A program made the translations under genes and the position numbers. This document shows positions 1 through 12,908 of a stretch of 64,000 nucleotides of DNA, one piece after another. Location of the stretch: positions 56,110,386-56,174,385 of the forward strand of contig CM049322.1 of the NCBI GenBank assembly GCA_026874595.1. Direction: 5' to 3'. This DNA comes from Sipunculus nudus. Its lineage: Eukaryota > Annelida > Sipuncula > Golfingiida > Sipunculidae. Within the stretch, counting starts at the first letter, position 1. Each line of letters starts with the position of its first letter. The notes under the pieces are model-generated. The model was not told the origin of the DNA and made no database searches. It worked only from the letters and a program-made list of their open reading frames with translations.

Positions 1-775
1 CAGGTGCCTGAGCACCGTACGCAGTTTCGTATATTCGGTTGCTAGGTGAATAATGTGTGAATGACGCAAATGCCGGGGCAGTGAAAATCGTTGGCTATCA
101 GTCGAACAGATTTCACGTTTATGCTGTCTTGTAGGACCTATTTGTAGGCTCTAGTTGCCCGGAAAGCCTTTCCTAAGACTGCACTGATATTTCAATGTCG
201 CGATTGGCCTGCGTGTTTATTTGCAGTTGCTGGTCAGCTTGAGAGGGCTACGCTGAAAGCCTCAAATAAAAGCCCCTCGGTGGCCTGCAAAGTTTAAACA
301 CGAAACCTTGCTGTTATTGCCTTGGAGTTCAGATGCCTGGCCTAAAGCGCCAAAAGCTTTTAATCAGACTCGCTCCATCTTGTCTTTCAAACCGGCCTGC
401 GTTTTTGCTCCGGGTAAATGTACAGTTTAACAACATTTACGTCACGTGGTCATTTACTTAGGTACGTAATAACTAATAATATAGCCAGGCCAACGTCTGT
501 CTGAGAAACTATAAATAGTAAAATACAAAAGTGTTAGTTGGTTATTAGTTGTAGGCTAATATGTGAGAATGCTAACTATTTTTGCATTTCTGCACGGCAT
601 ACCCTTTTCGCAGGAATCGGATAGGCCTATATAGGCCTATATAGGCTATTAATAGTTTTATTCATTATTAAATTGTTCAGTATTGTTTGTTTATCATTAA
701 ACAAGTTTTTTTTTTTATTTTCGGGTATTTTTATCTGTTTTGCCTATTTTTATTTTGACAAACACGCCTATTACC

Positions 776-807
<32 letters not shown>

Positions 808-963
808 GGCCTATCATTTTTATTATTATCAGGAGGCCTATTAATTGTTATTTTGATTATAGGCCTAGATATGCAAGCATGATATAGGCCTTATATCATT
901 AAATAAAGTAAATGTAGGGTATGGTAGTAAGCCTAATAGTAGGGGCCTATATAAAAAAACTTG
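1..963. other. Non-coding stretch, no gene seen
   Basis: No exon-like open frame with splice signals was found. There is a short run of AGGCCTATAT units near 625-650 and a (TTA)n run near 778-807. Bases 4-20 (GTGCCTGAGCACCGTAC) resemble the end of the family D element seen elsewhere (GTGCCTGAGAACCATAC, 15 of 17 bases), so the window may begin inside or beside an old copy; this is weak. Confidence 0.5.
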
Positions 964-1559
964 CAGTGGCGGATCCAAAGGGGGTGCTTATGGGATATAA
1001 AATTTCAATCGTGTTCAACATGTTGATGTCAGTGGTGAATAGGCGCTCGGTACGCACATATACATATATATAACTTGCAAAATATTATCTTTAAAATGTG
1101 ATGCTCGAGGTAAAATAAAATATTGACGTCTTAAGTTAAACTTTGCATTTTTTTCGGCTTCTGTGGTTTCGACAACAAAAAGGACTATATATAACCGGAG
1201 CACAGATCGTGAGTTCGGGTACCGATATCAGCAGAGGAGCCGTGAGATTAGGCCTAATTGTTCACAGTCGACGCCCACCGAGGCCTGGCGCTCTGCAGCT
1301 GTTCATAAATATCACAATTAACCAGTGCATTTGAAAGTAATAAACTTGGATAACTTAAATGAAATCCAATCGCTAATTAAAAAAAGGAATCTTGAAAATG
1401 AAAAGAAATAACAAAAATTGGGAAAATAAACAGATAAAATGAGAGATATTGCAGCTCAACGGGGCTGTGGAACAGAAAATCCTCATATTTTTCGGTGACC
1501 AAAAAAAAAACATAACATGTTTAAATATTTTCTCATATACCTTTCCCCATGTACTTGTC

Positions 1560-1635
<76 letters not shown>

Positions 1636-1721
1636 AAAATAATACTCATAATACCCATCATCCGCCAACCCAATAGTGCCCCCTTTCCTCCCCCCTTCTG
1701 GAATTTCTTGATCCGCCACTG
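964..1721. repeat. Family H element with terminal inverted repeats, copy 1
   Basis: It starts CAGTGGCGGATC and ends GATCCGCCACTG, an exact 12-base terminal inverted repeat about 760 bp apart, the look of a non-autonomous DNA transposon. The CAG...CTG ends would suit a hAT-type MITE, but the flanks (AAAACTTG / ACTTACTC) do not give a clean 8-bp target duplication. The right half resembles 12565-12908. It contains a long (AT)n tract and no coding region of its own. Confidence 0.65.
1562..1634. repeat. (AT)n microsatellite
   Basis: About 36 uninterrupted AT units inside the family H element. Open frames here are runs of Tyr-Ile and are not genes. Confidence 0.97.
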
Positions 1722-2394
1722 ACTTACTCGATACAATCCAGCCTAAACAGTCATTGTATACCTTCAAATTTGTTGCAATGACGAATGCACATATAGGCCT
1801 ATATCGCGAATTTTGAATTAAAAAAAAATGGAAAGCGAATTAAATTAAGTGTTATTTCCACAATAAAATGATTAAATTCAGTATTGCGTTGTGTTTGTTT
1901 GACCCAAAATGGTCTATATGTCCGTCATACCCTGATTAACGTATATTATAGACTATCTAAAAAATCAGTTTTTAGGCCGGGCGCACAATGCTGATATAGG
2001 TAGACAAATTTATGGGCTATCGGGTTTTATTGGTGTATGGACAAGACCCATTATAGGCAGAAATTTATTTTTGCACCCATCACTTTCAAACACAATTAAT
2101 GCAGTTAATTATATATAGGTCAGTCTTAGCATCTTTACTATATATACCTGCAGTAGTGCTTGATAAATATTTAGAACGTGTGCCTTTGGAAACGTGGAGG
2201 CCATAGGACCATAACCACCCTGTACATCAATTATACGTTTAATATAATTTCAGCAATGATATAACAAATCTTGAATTTACATATGATCAGGTCAGAGAAT
2301 GGATCTGGTGGCTTTACATAAATCATCAGTTCAATTTAACAGCAAACTCTATAACAATGCATTGCTAACTCTAAAGAACATCTATTATACATAT
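1722..2394. other. Non-coding stretch, nothing recognised
   Basis: AT-rich sequence with no supported exon, RNA gene or repeat. Confidence 0.5.
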
Positions 2395-2414
2395 ATGTGT
2401 GTGTGTGTGTGTGT
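2395..2414. repeat. (GT)n microsatellite
   Basis: A short run of GT units immediately before the family I element. Confidence 0.9.
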
Positions 2415-2444
2415 TGGCAACTATATCAGGGATGTTACTGATGT

Positions 2445-3152
2445 TAAGTCCACAACTTCCGAGTCCTGAATCCTTGAAGTTCGAGTGCAAGTCCACCTTC
2501 TTCGAGTCCGAGTTAGTCAGATCCAATGTTCAAGTCCGAGTCAGTCAGATCCCATGTCAATTTCCGAGTCTGTCAGATCCCATGTCAAAGTCCGAGTCAG
2601 TCAGATCCCATGTCAATATCCGAGTCAGTCAGATTCCATGTCAAAGTCCGAGTCAGTCAGATCCCATGTCAATATCCGAGTCAGTCAGATCCCATGTCAA
2701 TTTCCGAGTCAGTCAGATCCCATGTCCAAGTCCGAGTCAGTCAGATCCCATGTCAGTTTCCGAGTAAGTCAGATCCCATGTCCAAGTCCGAGTCAGTCAG
2801 ATCCCATGTCAATATCCGAGTCAGTCAGATCCCATGTCAATATCCAAGTCCATCAGAATCCATGTCCAAGTCCGAGTCAGTCAGATCCCATGTCAATATC
2901 CGAGTCAGTCAGATTCCATGTCAAAGTCCGAGTCAGTCAGATTCCATGTCCAAGTCCGAGTCAGTCAGATCCCATTTCCAAGTCCGAGTCAGTCAGATCC
3001 CATGTCAATATCCGAGTCAGTCAGATCTCATGTCAATATCCGAATCAGTCAGATTCCATGTCCAAGTCCGAGTCAGTCAGATTCCATGTCCAAGTCCGAG
3101 TCAGTCAGATCACATGTCAATATCCGAGTCAGTCAGATCACATGTCAATTTT
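2445..3152 (+). repeat. 28-bp minisatellite inside a dispersed element (family I, + copy)
   Basis: From about 2513 to 3150 a 28-base unit (CCCATGTCAATATCCGAGTC followed by AGTCAGAT) repeats about 23 times. Variation is concentrated in the AATAT / CAAGT / AATTT portion. The leader 2450-2520 (CCTTGAAGTTCGAGT, then CAAGTCCACCTT) occurs in reverse complement at about 4770-4830, next to a different minisatellite. 28 is not a multiple of three, yet all three + frames are free of stops for 100 to 240 codons. That is a property of the unit and not evidence of a gene. Confidence 0.92.
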
Positions 3153-3167
3153 CGAACTAAAGCTTCC

Positions 3168-3988
<821 letters not shown>

Positions 3989-4489
3989 TTAAAGGGGCCC
4001 AATCACCTATAAAGCATGTTGAGTTAACAAGAAAAACATCTTCTTCTTTAAAATAAATATATGCCTGCCAAAAAATTGCCCTGAAACCGTTTGCTTTCTC
4101 CTGTAAACAAATGTTAAAAACAGTGGACCGGGCGCGATGAAAGGTGTCAACATAAACACAGCGCGTGGGGCCGTGTGCACCACTGAGCCAAATCACGTGT
4201 CAATCAGGAGATGCCCGGTCTGACTTGGCCCAAAAAATGTAATATATGTTTCTGCTGGCTGAAACACAGCTAGTTGCCCCTCTTAATCGGATTTTCGATC
4301 ACGTGGCCTTGTCATGGTAAACAGACTGTGTTTACCAACACGCAGAGCCATAACATAGTGTTAAACAGCCGTATGCGAGGAAATGAGACCGTGTGCTGGG
4401 ACGGTTTTGCTGGGAAACATTTGTATAAACCAAAATTTAACAGTGTGAAAGAATTAGCCATAATTTAGCTCCTGATTATGTCCCTTTAA
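3989..4489 (+). repeat. Family E MITE-like element, copy 1
   Basis: It begins TTAAAGGGGCCCAATCACC and ends with GTCCCTTTAA, about 500 bp apart, an imperfect inverted repeat. Related copies lie at 50372-50835, 52086-52540 and 54492-54970, sharing internal words such as ACTGTGTTTACCAACAC. TTAA at both ends may be a TTAA target duplication of piggyBac type; that is inference. Confidence 0.65.
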
Positions 4490-4764
4490 TGTTGCCACTG
4501 AGATCATTTTATACATGAAATAATTATGTTACTTAAATAAACTTTAAATGAAAATTTACCACAGAATAATGAACAAAAGACATGTTTAAATCACAATAAA
4601 ATTTATATTTGTTAGCTAGTTGTACTTAGTTACACTAATTGGTTCTGTTTAATGTAGAATTCATAACTATACCAGTGCAAATATACATGTATCTGAAATG
4701 CAAATTACATCTATAACAAACATGAGTGATTCAAACAATTTATATGACATTCAGTCTGTTATAA

Positions 4765-5300
4765 TGCCGAGTCAGATGACTCGGACTAGAATAAGGTGGA
4801 CTTGGACTCGAACCTCAAGGACTCGGACTTGTACTCGGTCCCCTGGATCCCAGACTCGGTCATGTACTCGGTCTCTTGGAGCCCAGACTTGGACTTGTAG
4901 TCTTGTACTCGGTCTCTTGGAGCCCAGACCCGGACTTGTGCTCGGTCTCTTGGTGCCTAGACTCGGACTTGTACTCGGTTTCTTGGAGCCCAGACTGAGA
5001 CTTGTACTCCGCCTCCTGGAGCCCAGACTGGGACTTGTACTCCGCCTCCTGGAGCCCAGACTTGGACTTGTACTCCGTCTCCTGGAGCCCAGACTCGGAC
5101 TTGTACTCTGTCTCCTGGAGCACAGACTCGGACTTGTAATCGGACTCTTAAAGGCCGGACTTGGATTGTACTCATTCTCTTGGAGCCCAGACTCGGACTT
5201 GTAATCGGACTCTTAAAGGCCAGACTTGGATTGTACTCATTCTCTTGGAGCCCAGACTCGGACTTGTACTCGGTCACTTGGAGCCCAGACTCGGCGTCAA
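4765..5300 (-). repeat. 33-bp minisatellite inside a family I element (- copy)
   Basis: About 14 units of 33 bases (ACTCGGACTTGTACTCGGTT plus TCTTGGAGCCCAG), with late units alternating with a CTTAAAGGCC variant. Reverse-complementing 4770-4830 gives the leader found at 2450-2520, so this is the same dispersed element in opposite orientation with a different internal expansion. As 33 is divisible by three, both strands show open frames with an 11-residue repeat (minus strand: LQEAEYKSQSG). No start context, splice sites or homology support a gene. Confidence 0.9.
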
Positions 5301-5871
5301 TTGACATTGAATGTTCGGGTCGAATCCCGTCGAAACATCTGGCTTGCATTTTGTTATGCTTTGCATAATACTCATGGTGCATGGGTAGCTACAGTCAAGT
5401 GACCCCAACTCAAATTACTTCAGGCCGAGAACGCGCAAAGAAGCAATGCATTATTTATAGCACGATAAATTGATAGGGTACTATTATAAGCTATATTAAG
5501 CATATGACGCTGAATCGGCAAGTGCATCCAGTACATGTTGTTACCTCTATTAGCAAGTTAATTCTAAAATAACGAGGTCTAAGTATATATGTGGTATTCC
5601 TATATTTATAATTTAAAACACTGCTTCCTGCGTCATTACTGGCTGAGTGCTTTATAGCCATATACCACGAGGTTTTGGTAGCAACATGCGTGAAAAAGCA
5701 GCAAAACAAATATCTGGTGACGCACACATCGCATGAGTATAAACATGAAACTGGTCTCATACAGGATCATTTTACGGCTCCCTTTGTATACAAGTAACGT
5801 TAGAGCTCCAGGCTAGCTCACTTACGGATAAAATGTTTTGATGAAATTAGCTTATACACAGGAAATCAATA

Positions 5872-5916
<45 letters not shown>

Positions 5917-5964
5917 GTCGTTCTCATTTACAAAAAAGTCACTTCCTACTATTTACTTAACATG

Positions 5965-6030
<66 letters not shown>

Positions 6031-6220
6031 TTAATTCCATATACTCGTGCGTCTTAAAATTCAGTTTTGGAAATACATCCGCCTGCAGCTGTATATAGGT
6101 CTATAAGAGAATAACAATAATTATTGTGTGTATGTACAAGTTTAAACACATTGTATATATAATACCTATGGGCCTATGTATAAATTTGTTTGACGTCTAG
6201 AGGCTATACATAGCCGATTA
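5301..6220. other. Non-coding stretch with AT microsatellites
   Basis: (AT)n tracts lie at about 5876-5910 and 5969-6020. Nothing else is recognisable. Confidence 0.55.
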
Positions 6221-6223
6221 ATC

Positions 6224-6282
<59 letters not shown>

Positions 6283-6501
6283 ATATACACACACACATCC
6301 ATGTTGATGCAATGTTGCTTTATATATGTATCGGTCATTAACTTATATAAGCAGGTCAGGTATAATTGTTTACTTATACAACCACGGCAACATTTACTTA
6401 TGCAGTATATAGTAATTAAACACGTGATCACATAATTAAGGTACGTGATCAGCCACTTCCTTTTCGCCAGACCGAGTTACACTCTCTACAATCGACCTAT
6501 C

Positions 6502-6558
<57 letters not shown>

Positions 6559-6758
6559 ATGTTGATGCAATGTTGCTTTATATACATATATCGGTCATTA
6601 ACTTATATAAGCAGGTCAGGTATAATTGTTTACTTATACAACCACGGCAACATTCACTTATGCAGTATATAGTAATTAAACACGTGATCACATAATTAAG
6701 GCACGTGATCAGCCACTTCCTTTTCGCCAGACCGAGTTACACTCTCTACAATCGACCT
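6221..6758 (+). repeat. Direct tandem duplication of about 270 bp
   Basis: 6221-6498 and 6499-6758 are near-identical. Each begins ATCTCGATATAT, contains an (AT)n tract, TTGATGCAATGTTGCTTTAT, CGGTCATTAACTTATATAAG and two CACGTGATCA / TACGTGATCA words, and ends CAATCGACCT. Differences are mainly AT tract length and a CACACACA insertion in the first copy, suggesting a recent duplication. Confidence 0.92.
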
Positions 6759-8092
6759 TTTACCTTACGGTAAATTTCCTGCCCTGGAATAGCCGTGACG
6801 TCACGTAAATGACAGAGTTACTTAATCCCGTCGATCGTCTGTCACTCAATATATCTCAGCGGCCCTTTGTTATGTCATTTCACCTTGGGACTGCAGAGAT
6901 GCCAAGTTGGCAGAATCACAATGCGTGAGATTTAAAACTCGTGGTCTGGCAGTCAAGAACCGCCGTTCCTATTTACAGGAAACCACTGAAAAATTCCCGG
7001 ATATCATCCATGACCCACATGTATTCATTAAATTTTAAAACTAGATAAATCCACCCCCTCCCCCCCCCCCCCCCCGACCCACGCCTGTGATTATTGAAAC
7101 AAAAAACAGATGGACCATGTCAGGCCTAAAACACGTATTATAGCTGCCTACGTAACGTGTTATGTTGTACAATTTGGTTTCCACCAAGGTTTGAGCACAC
7201 GTGTAGGTCATATGTATTCAAATGTGGATACATATACAAACATACACATATAAGCATCTGATAGCGTGATGACGTAGTATTCAAGTTATGGGCTAATTAT
7301 GTGTTATAACACCACCATGAATGGAATAACAGTATAAGACGTTCGGTTTTAACTTGAGAGGTGGGTCATATATCTGTCCGGGCCAGGTAACTGGTAACAG
7401 AATGCGTGAGAGTTATGTCCCTTGGCATTTCGGGGCTGGGACCTGAGAGTATATGTACGATATGTCTCAAGCCCGTAGGCTGGGGGGGGGGGGGGGGGGG
7501 TTCGGTGGGTTCGGACGAACCCCCCCGCTGAGCATCTGAGTTCCACCTGACGAATACAGATATGCTATAATCTAGGAAAATTATACAGAACTTTATGTTA
7601 AACCCCTTCTGTCCGGTTCCATGCATGTCCTCACAGGGAGAGACTATATTTCTGTATAAATATTGTTTAAAGTGGCCTCTTTTCTTAAGCTCTGTCAGGG
7701 ATGAAGACTGCAATTATCGTTCAAAATGTTTAATTTCACCCCTGAAACAAGAGAAAACTGTTGATTGCCCTTTCTCATGCAAAGAGGGCAGTAGCTGCTA
7801 AGCACCCGCTTGTTTCCGGGCCAACGGATGTAACTATAAGGCCACTTTGTCAATAGCGCACGCACAGAGGGCATACATGCCAGGGGACCAAACCCAGCTT
7901 GTTCCCATCAAAATAACAAATAAAGGAAGAAACCAAACAAAAAGTTAAAATATATCATAGAGATTTATAAATGAGCTTATGGAACTTTTCGATGTGTTGG
8001 GGATGTAAAATAAAAGGGCCTTGCATGTTGCTTCGTAGCTACAGGCCTGTCACGCAAACAATTCTATTTGTTCTTTCTTGTTTGCGTTACAG
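6759..8092. other. Non-coding stretch with C and G homopolymers
   Basis: It holds a poly-C tract near 7049-7076 and a poly-G tract near 7482-7500. The minus-strand open frames across the G tract are poly-proline artefacts. No supported exon upstream of the candidate at 8093. Confidence 0.5.
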
Positions 8093-8189
8093 CTCCTATA
8101 AGGTGGAGGGTTTACCCTCTAACGCTTGGTCAGATCTGACCAAAGCGGTTCGGACTATGATATTCGGCGTTCAGCGGGAGGACATGTAA
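8093..8189 (+). CDS. Candidate 3'-terminal coding exon, unknown protein
   Basis: A strong acceptor (pyrimidine-rich TTGTTCTTTCTTGTTTGCG followed by TTACAG) precedes an open stretch that reads, in the frame using one base to complete the previous codon, SYKVEGLPSNAWSDLTKAV and then RTMIFGVQREDM before TAA at 8187-8189. The mix of charged, aromatic and small residues looks coding and unlike neighbouring chance frames. An AATAAA lies 48 bases after the stop. I found no matching upstream exon in the window and do not recognise the protein. It could also be an intact-looking fragment of a lost gene or chance; confidence is therefore low. Confidence 0.3.
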
Positions 8190-8237
8190 CAACCTCTACA
8201 TATTACGCATAAAACAGGTGTGTTGACTCAGTTGAGA

Positions 8238-8243
8238 AATAAA
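8238..8243 (+). terminator. Possible polyadenylation signal AATAAA
   Basis: A canonical AATAAA lies shortly after the candidate terminal exon. In AT-rich DNA such hexamers are frequent, so it has value only together with the exon. Confidence 0.25.
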
Positions 8244-10194
8244 TTGTAACTTAAATGTTCAGTATGTATTAAATTATTGGCACTTACTCTCAAGAAATAC
8301 AGAAAATGGTTACCTCAATCGGCTCTTCTTAACAGCCTGGCAAGGCATGTTGGCTAGGCTAAGGAGGGTCTATCCTTGGGGGATTTATGTGGGAACCACC
8401 ATATTTGGGTGTTTTAGGTAATTTGCATAGATCCCCCTGTTAATTTGCAAGTGATACCCTTTTGGGGTTTTGGTCGAATAAGAGGGGAAACTCTCACCAA
8501 CAGGTGTTCGGACTCCATTCCTGAATGGAGTCTGAATGTTCGGGCTAATTGCTTCGATGGTTCAGAAGAGTATATGGTGATAATCAACCGTCTATAGTCG
8601 TCCTATCAGCAGTTTGTCTGCCAGTTAGATTAGCTTGTTTTTTCATCGTTATCTACGGATTTTAAAAATTAACATTGAGTACGATGTACAGACGTTCTAC
8701 TAAACCGGACACTAGGTCTCTGTGTTTGTTCCTTTGAAAAATTAAACTAAACCAGATTGCATTCAAAACCTATTTTAACAATTCAAGACTGAAAAATGTT
8801 TAGCTTGTATTGTTCTGATTAAGGCACAGAGCATTTCATAATATGTTTGATATATATGAAGAAAATTAGGTCAGTATTGAGTAATTATGGACTTGATCCT
8901 GTGTTTAGTCGAGAATCTTTTTACTTAATGAATATGTTAACCGCTTAAGCTAGAACCCAGAAAATAACTACAGTTAATTTAGATTTAAGTAAACACTGGA
9001 GAACAGGTCAGAAATTCAATGTATTTTTAAAATAATCAACAAATGTAAAAACACTACCATGAATTTCACCCTATACTTTGACTATCGCATATTGTTTTCT
9101 AGTAAGCACTGTTGATTTAATTTTCAAATACCATGAATACATAGATTTAAGCTATTGGTTCTGAAAGTCTAAGGCAGTTACCCCCCCCCCCCCCCAAAAT
9201 GGTCAGGTATGGGAGTTTTCAGGGGGTAATACTATATAATTTATGAATAATTCAGATCAGGTAACAGGCCACCTCCACAGAGTACTGGAGGGCAAGCTGG
9301 CGATTTGCTATAGATATATTTCGAAGTGGAGCACACCTGCTGTGTGCCCCTTGCCTGTAGGGACTGAGGAATGACATAATTATCATTTAATATGTTTAAT
9401 ATTAATATGGATTTTATTCACCGAGGCTCTTTAAATTACTTGGATCGTTTATTTTGTCAGCTTTTAGGCTATACACCCTCTAAATAGTTCAGTCTACTAA
9501 TTTAAATTATCATACAGTACAATATATGTATATACCTAATTAGTTTTTTTTCGGAACTCGCAGAAGTGTCCCGGGATCTTAATTGATCCCTTAAAATTCC
9601 AGCTCCGGCCAAGGTCTGTCCTATATACTGCGCCATTTGTCATAGAATTTCAATATAATTCTGACTCTTTCAGCTACTAACTGCCTCGCCTGCTGGTCAT
9701 TTTTTTTTATTTATGCATATTTCAAGTATACCTAGAAACAGCAGACAGTATATCCTGTTTGACACCAAACATCACCCGGTTCATTTCTATCCAAAAATGT
9801 TAATTTTCAAGTTATCTGCATTGAATGTATATCAATTTCAAGCAACCTCATTTAACTGTCAGTTAACGTGATAATCAATTGAATGGACAGCTACCGGAGA
9901 ATATCAGATTACTGAGGTGTGAGTTTGACAATGAATAATTATATGGTTGTTTTCTTTTTTCAAACCTTTTATGAAATGGATGTCAATGCACCTTTTTGCA
10001 ACTGAAATGCCCTTGTTTAGTGTAGGCCTACACGTATATATAGCCGATTCTACCTTATGACCATACTTGTGCTGTAGCAGACGTTTGCAAAACGCTTTGG
10101 ATGGGAGGTTCTGAGTACAAACGGTGAGATAAAAGGACAATTCGCTAAAAATTGTATGCTGATTTGGATTGTTTTGTTTTTGTTTTTAAAACAT

Positions 10195-10198
<4 letters not shown>
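8244..10198. other. Non-coding stretch, nothing recognised
   Basis: AT-rich, with a poly-C tract at about 9181-9195. No exon, RNA gene or repeated element could be supported. Confidence 0.5.

Positions 10199-10260
<62 letters not shown>
10199..10260. repeat. (AT)n microsatellite
   Basis: About 31 AT units. Open frames through it are Tyr-Ile runs. Confidence 0.97.
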
Positions 10261-10263
<3 letters not shown>

Positions 10264-10478
10264 GTTCCACCATCACTGAAAACGAACCCTCCCACTCCGC
10301 AGTCAGCCTACGGGCCTGTGTCTTAATTGGCTCCCTGCATCATGGTATGGGGGATAACCTTATTACAAAGTACTATATATTGATATAATAAAAATTCTTG
10401 TCGAAACGCATTTAGCAGAATGTATATTTATATAAATTTATTCATCAATTGACCTCACTACCAGAGCCCTTATGCCCC

Positions 10479-11037
10479 GCCCTTTTTAGACTGGTACCCC
10501 GCTCTATTATGGCACCGCTACTCTAGGCCAATCATAGAGACGGGCGTACAACGCCATCTTATGTACTCCCGGCAGACTGGTTCCAACTTCAGTATATATT
10601 ATATATGATAAAATAAGCATTTCGTTTGCTCAAAGAAGTTGCCAAAAGTTGGCTTTACTTTCGCGTGACATTAATGATAAGATTAATAGATATTGATAGT
10701 AAATCAATACCACACACGTCTACAAGTGGAATATCAAAGATTCAGTATATTATATTAGCTATACATACATCATTCAATTTTTGTGCAGAAACACTTTTTT
10801 AAATATTTAAAAACTGGAAATAACTAAAGGAAGTCATTTATAAGAAATCTTCACGGATAATCAGCCAGCACTGCGTAAACGTCCATGACATTCGGTATGA
10901 GCGTGCATACCGGAGTTGGAACCAGTCTACAGGTATGTCAGGAGTTGCAACTGGGAGTGCTTAAGATGGCGTTGTACGCCTGTCTCAATGCTTGGCTGAG
11001 GGCCATAATAGAGCAGGGTACCAGTCTACGCCCTTTT
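10479..11037. repeat. Imperfect inverted repeat pair (arms about 110-127 bp)
   Basis: The left arm (10479-10590), read in reverse complement, matches the right arm (10911-11037). Both contain GTTGGAACCAGTCT, AAGATGGCGTTGTACGCC, CCATAATAGAGC and GGGTACCAGTCTA. The right arm has an extra segment of about 15 bases. The 320-bp spacer shows no coding. This may be a fold-back element or two opposed copies of one repeat. Confidence 0.8.
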
Positions 11038-11116
11038 GACCTGATTATTATAATGAGCCCCAAAAACGCTCCTGCACAGAAGGTCTTCCTTGCAACAGCT
11101 TTTTACAGGACAATAA

Positions 11117-11163
11117 TGACGTCACAAAGGTCGATGACGTAGACGTCTCATTGACTGATGTCA
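11117..11163. promoter_or_regulatory. Cluster of CRE-like sites
   Basis: Within 47 bases are TGACGTCA (11117), TGACGTAG (11135), AGACGTCT (11141) and TGATGTCA (11156). TGACGTCA is the consensus for CREB/ATF bZIP factors. No gene start is recognisable beside it, so function is inference. Confidence 0.4.
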
Positions 11164-12271
11164 TTATTTGGAACCAATGCACTGATGAAAATAGCGCGGC
11201 CATTGTGAACCGTCTTGCAATGTTTTTGATTAGGCTATTTGTTTCATACGAATTATGTATCATGCAGGTAAGACATTATTTTTTATTATTCACGTGGTTG
11301 TCGGAGGAATGGCTCCTGCAACCTTTGTCCTAGACCATTTTTATACTGTCCCCTTTATAAAAAAATATTCCGGAAAACATGCCGACATGGATACTGGCAC
11401 AGACTACACGTGTTCTGTTTTGGTCTCCCAAATTAGGCTAATTATATTATGGTCAGGTGACTCACGGTTTACAGTATTATCGGAGACCTGATTGGATGCA
11501 TGGAACAGTTATGCTCATGATTATTCAGTAAATGAATATGCTATTAAGGTCACGTAAAGTTCACGGTGAGGTCATAAAGGTAAAACAGGGAAGTATATCC
11601 GGAATTTTCTAAAAGGATGGATCAAATCTACGAGATCAAATGAGAAAACCATGACAAGTCGTAAGATCTGGGACAGGGGGTCTATATCAGGGTCTTTAAT
11701 GGAGAAAGGTTACGGTGGCCGCTTTTGTCCGCTTGCCAGGCTTGTCTTAACAGGGTTTACATTTTATTGGACTAATTTATTTTCATTTCTAAACGCAGTT
11801 GGACAATGACGTCACACCAGCATTATTGGTTTATCTCTTTTCTGTGGGACTCAAATCAATGCACAAACAAAATACGCTTGCAGATTTGTCTCACAACATA
11901 AAAAGACATATAGTTGAAGTCAGTACGTTAGGTACTCTTGAGATCAAGATTTTAAAACTGGTTTACGGGACATATATACACACGGATTTATAATGATGCC
12001 ATGCATCACTGTTTATGCTGTACTTTTCTGAAAAACTTCTCTGTCGATTTGTGTGCACCGAAAGAAGCTTTTTAAAAGATGGTCTATCTTGAGATCGTCT
12101 GCCGTCGCTATGGTTACCATCTACGTCAGCTGTCAGTTTCTATGGTAATTTTTCCATGCCTGGGTGAACAGAGGGACGCTTAGCGTTTATTGCTGACGTA
12201 CTCAAACAATCTCGGGCGAAATGATCGGCCAATGTCACCAGAAATAAAAACCGCATATTTAACCGGGGATT
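11164..12271. other. Non-coding stretch with a lone CRE site
   Basis: Another TGACGTCA lies at 11807-11814. No exon or element was recognised. Confidence 0.45.
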
Positions 12272-12560
12272 TATTGCCTCCACCGGGAGGGTATGCTTTC
12301 ATCCCCCTTTGTGCGTGTTTGTGCGTCTGTTTGTTCGGAATATTTATCTCACACAATAATGAACGAAATCTCATCAAATTTTCAGAACATATGCCTTGGG
12401 AATGGCCAATGAAACAGCGAATAGAGTTAGGTGTAGATCCTGCATATGATGCGGATTTCGGAACGTCATCGTGGAATATTCACAAATGTACAGTCACCTA
12501 TATGAAAGAATATACCAAGGAATATGGGCAAATTGTGGCAACAGAAAATCATCATATTTT
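12272..12560 (+). repeat. Family A dispersed element, copy 1
   Basis: It starts near TTGCCTCCACCGGGAGGGTA and ends around TTCACAAATG and beyond. Copies occur at 16545-16870 (-), 17725-18053 (-) and 26158-26530 (+). Shared words include GCCTCC..GGGTATGC, GTGTGGATC..G..CATGATCC and GGAATATTCACAAA. No coding region. Confidence 0.75.
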
Positions 12561-12564
12561 TTGC

Positions 12565-12908
12565 GAACGGTCCTTCAAAATGGCCTCTTTACATATTTAA
12601 AAAAATCTTAATATTAGAAGGGGACACCCACTCCCATACCCTCCCCGTGTACCTGAAATTAATTTTTCAAATGAACATGGCTTTAGATTTTATTCATAAA
12701 GGTGAAATAAAAAAATATTTATATTTTCATAGGCTGAAAATATATTACGTATATGGTAGTGATTAATATATATATATATATATATTTAATTACATATATA
12801 AATGTATAATATAATATTGCATATATATTGCTTAATAGTTAATACCCATCAACCCCTAAACCAGCCCAAACCCAGCCCCCTGTTGTCGAATTCTGGAACC
12901 GCCACTGA
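12565..12908 (+). repeat. Family H element, truncated copy 2
   Basis: It resembles the right half of 964-1721: an AT-rich core, TTAATACCCATCAACCC, a C-rich segment, and the end TTCTGGAACCGCCACTG. The left end appears replaced by or fused to the family A copy. Confidence 0.6.

Noticed and set aside
1373-1767. Open frames rich in Tyr-Ile
   Set aside because: They read through (AT)n tracts, here and at 3.4, 6.2, 6.5, 10.2 and 19.0 kb.
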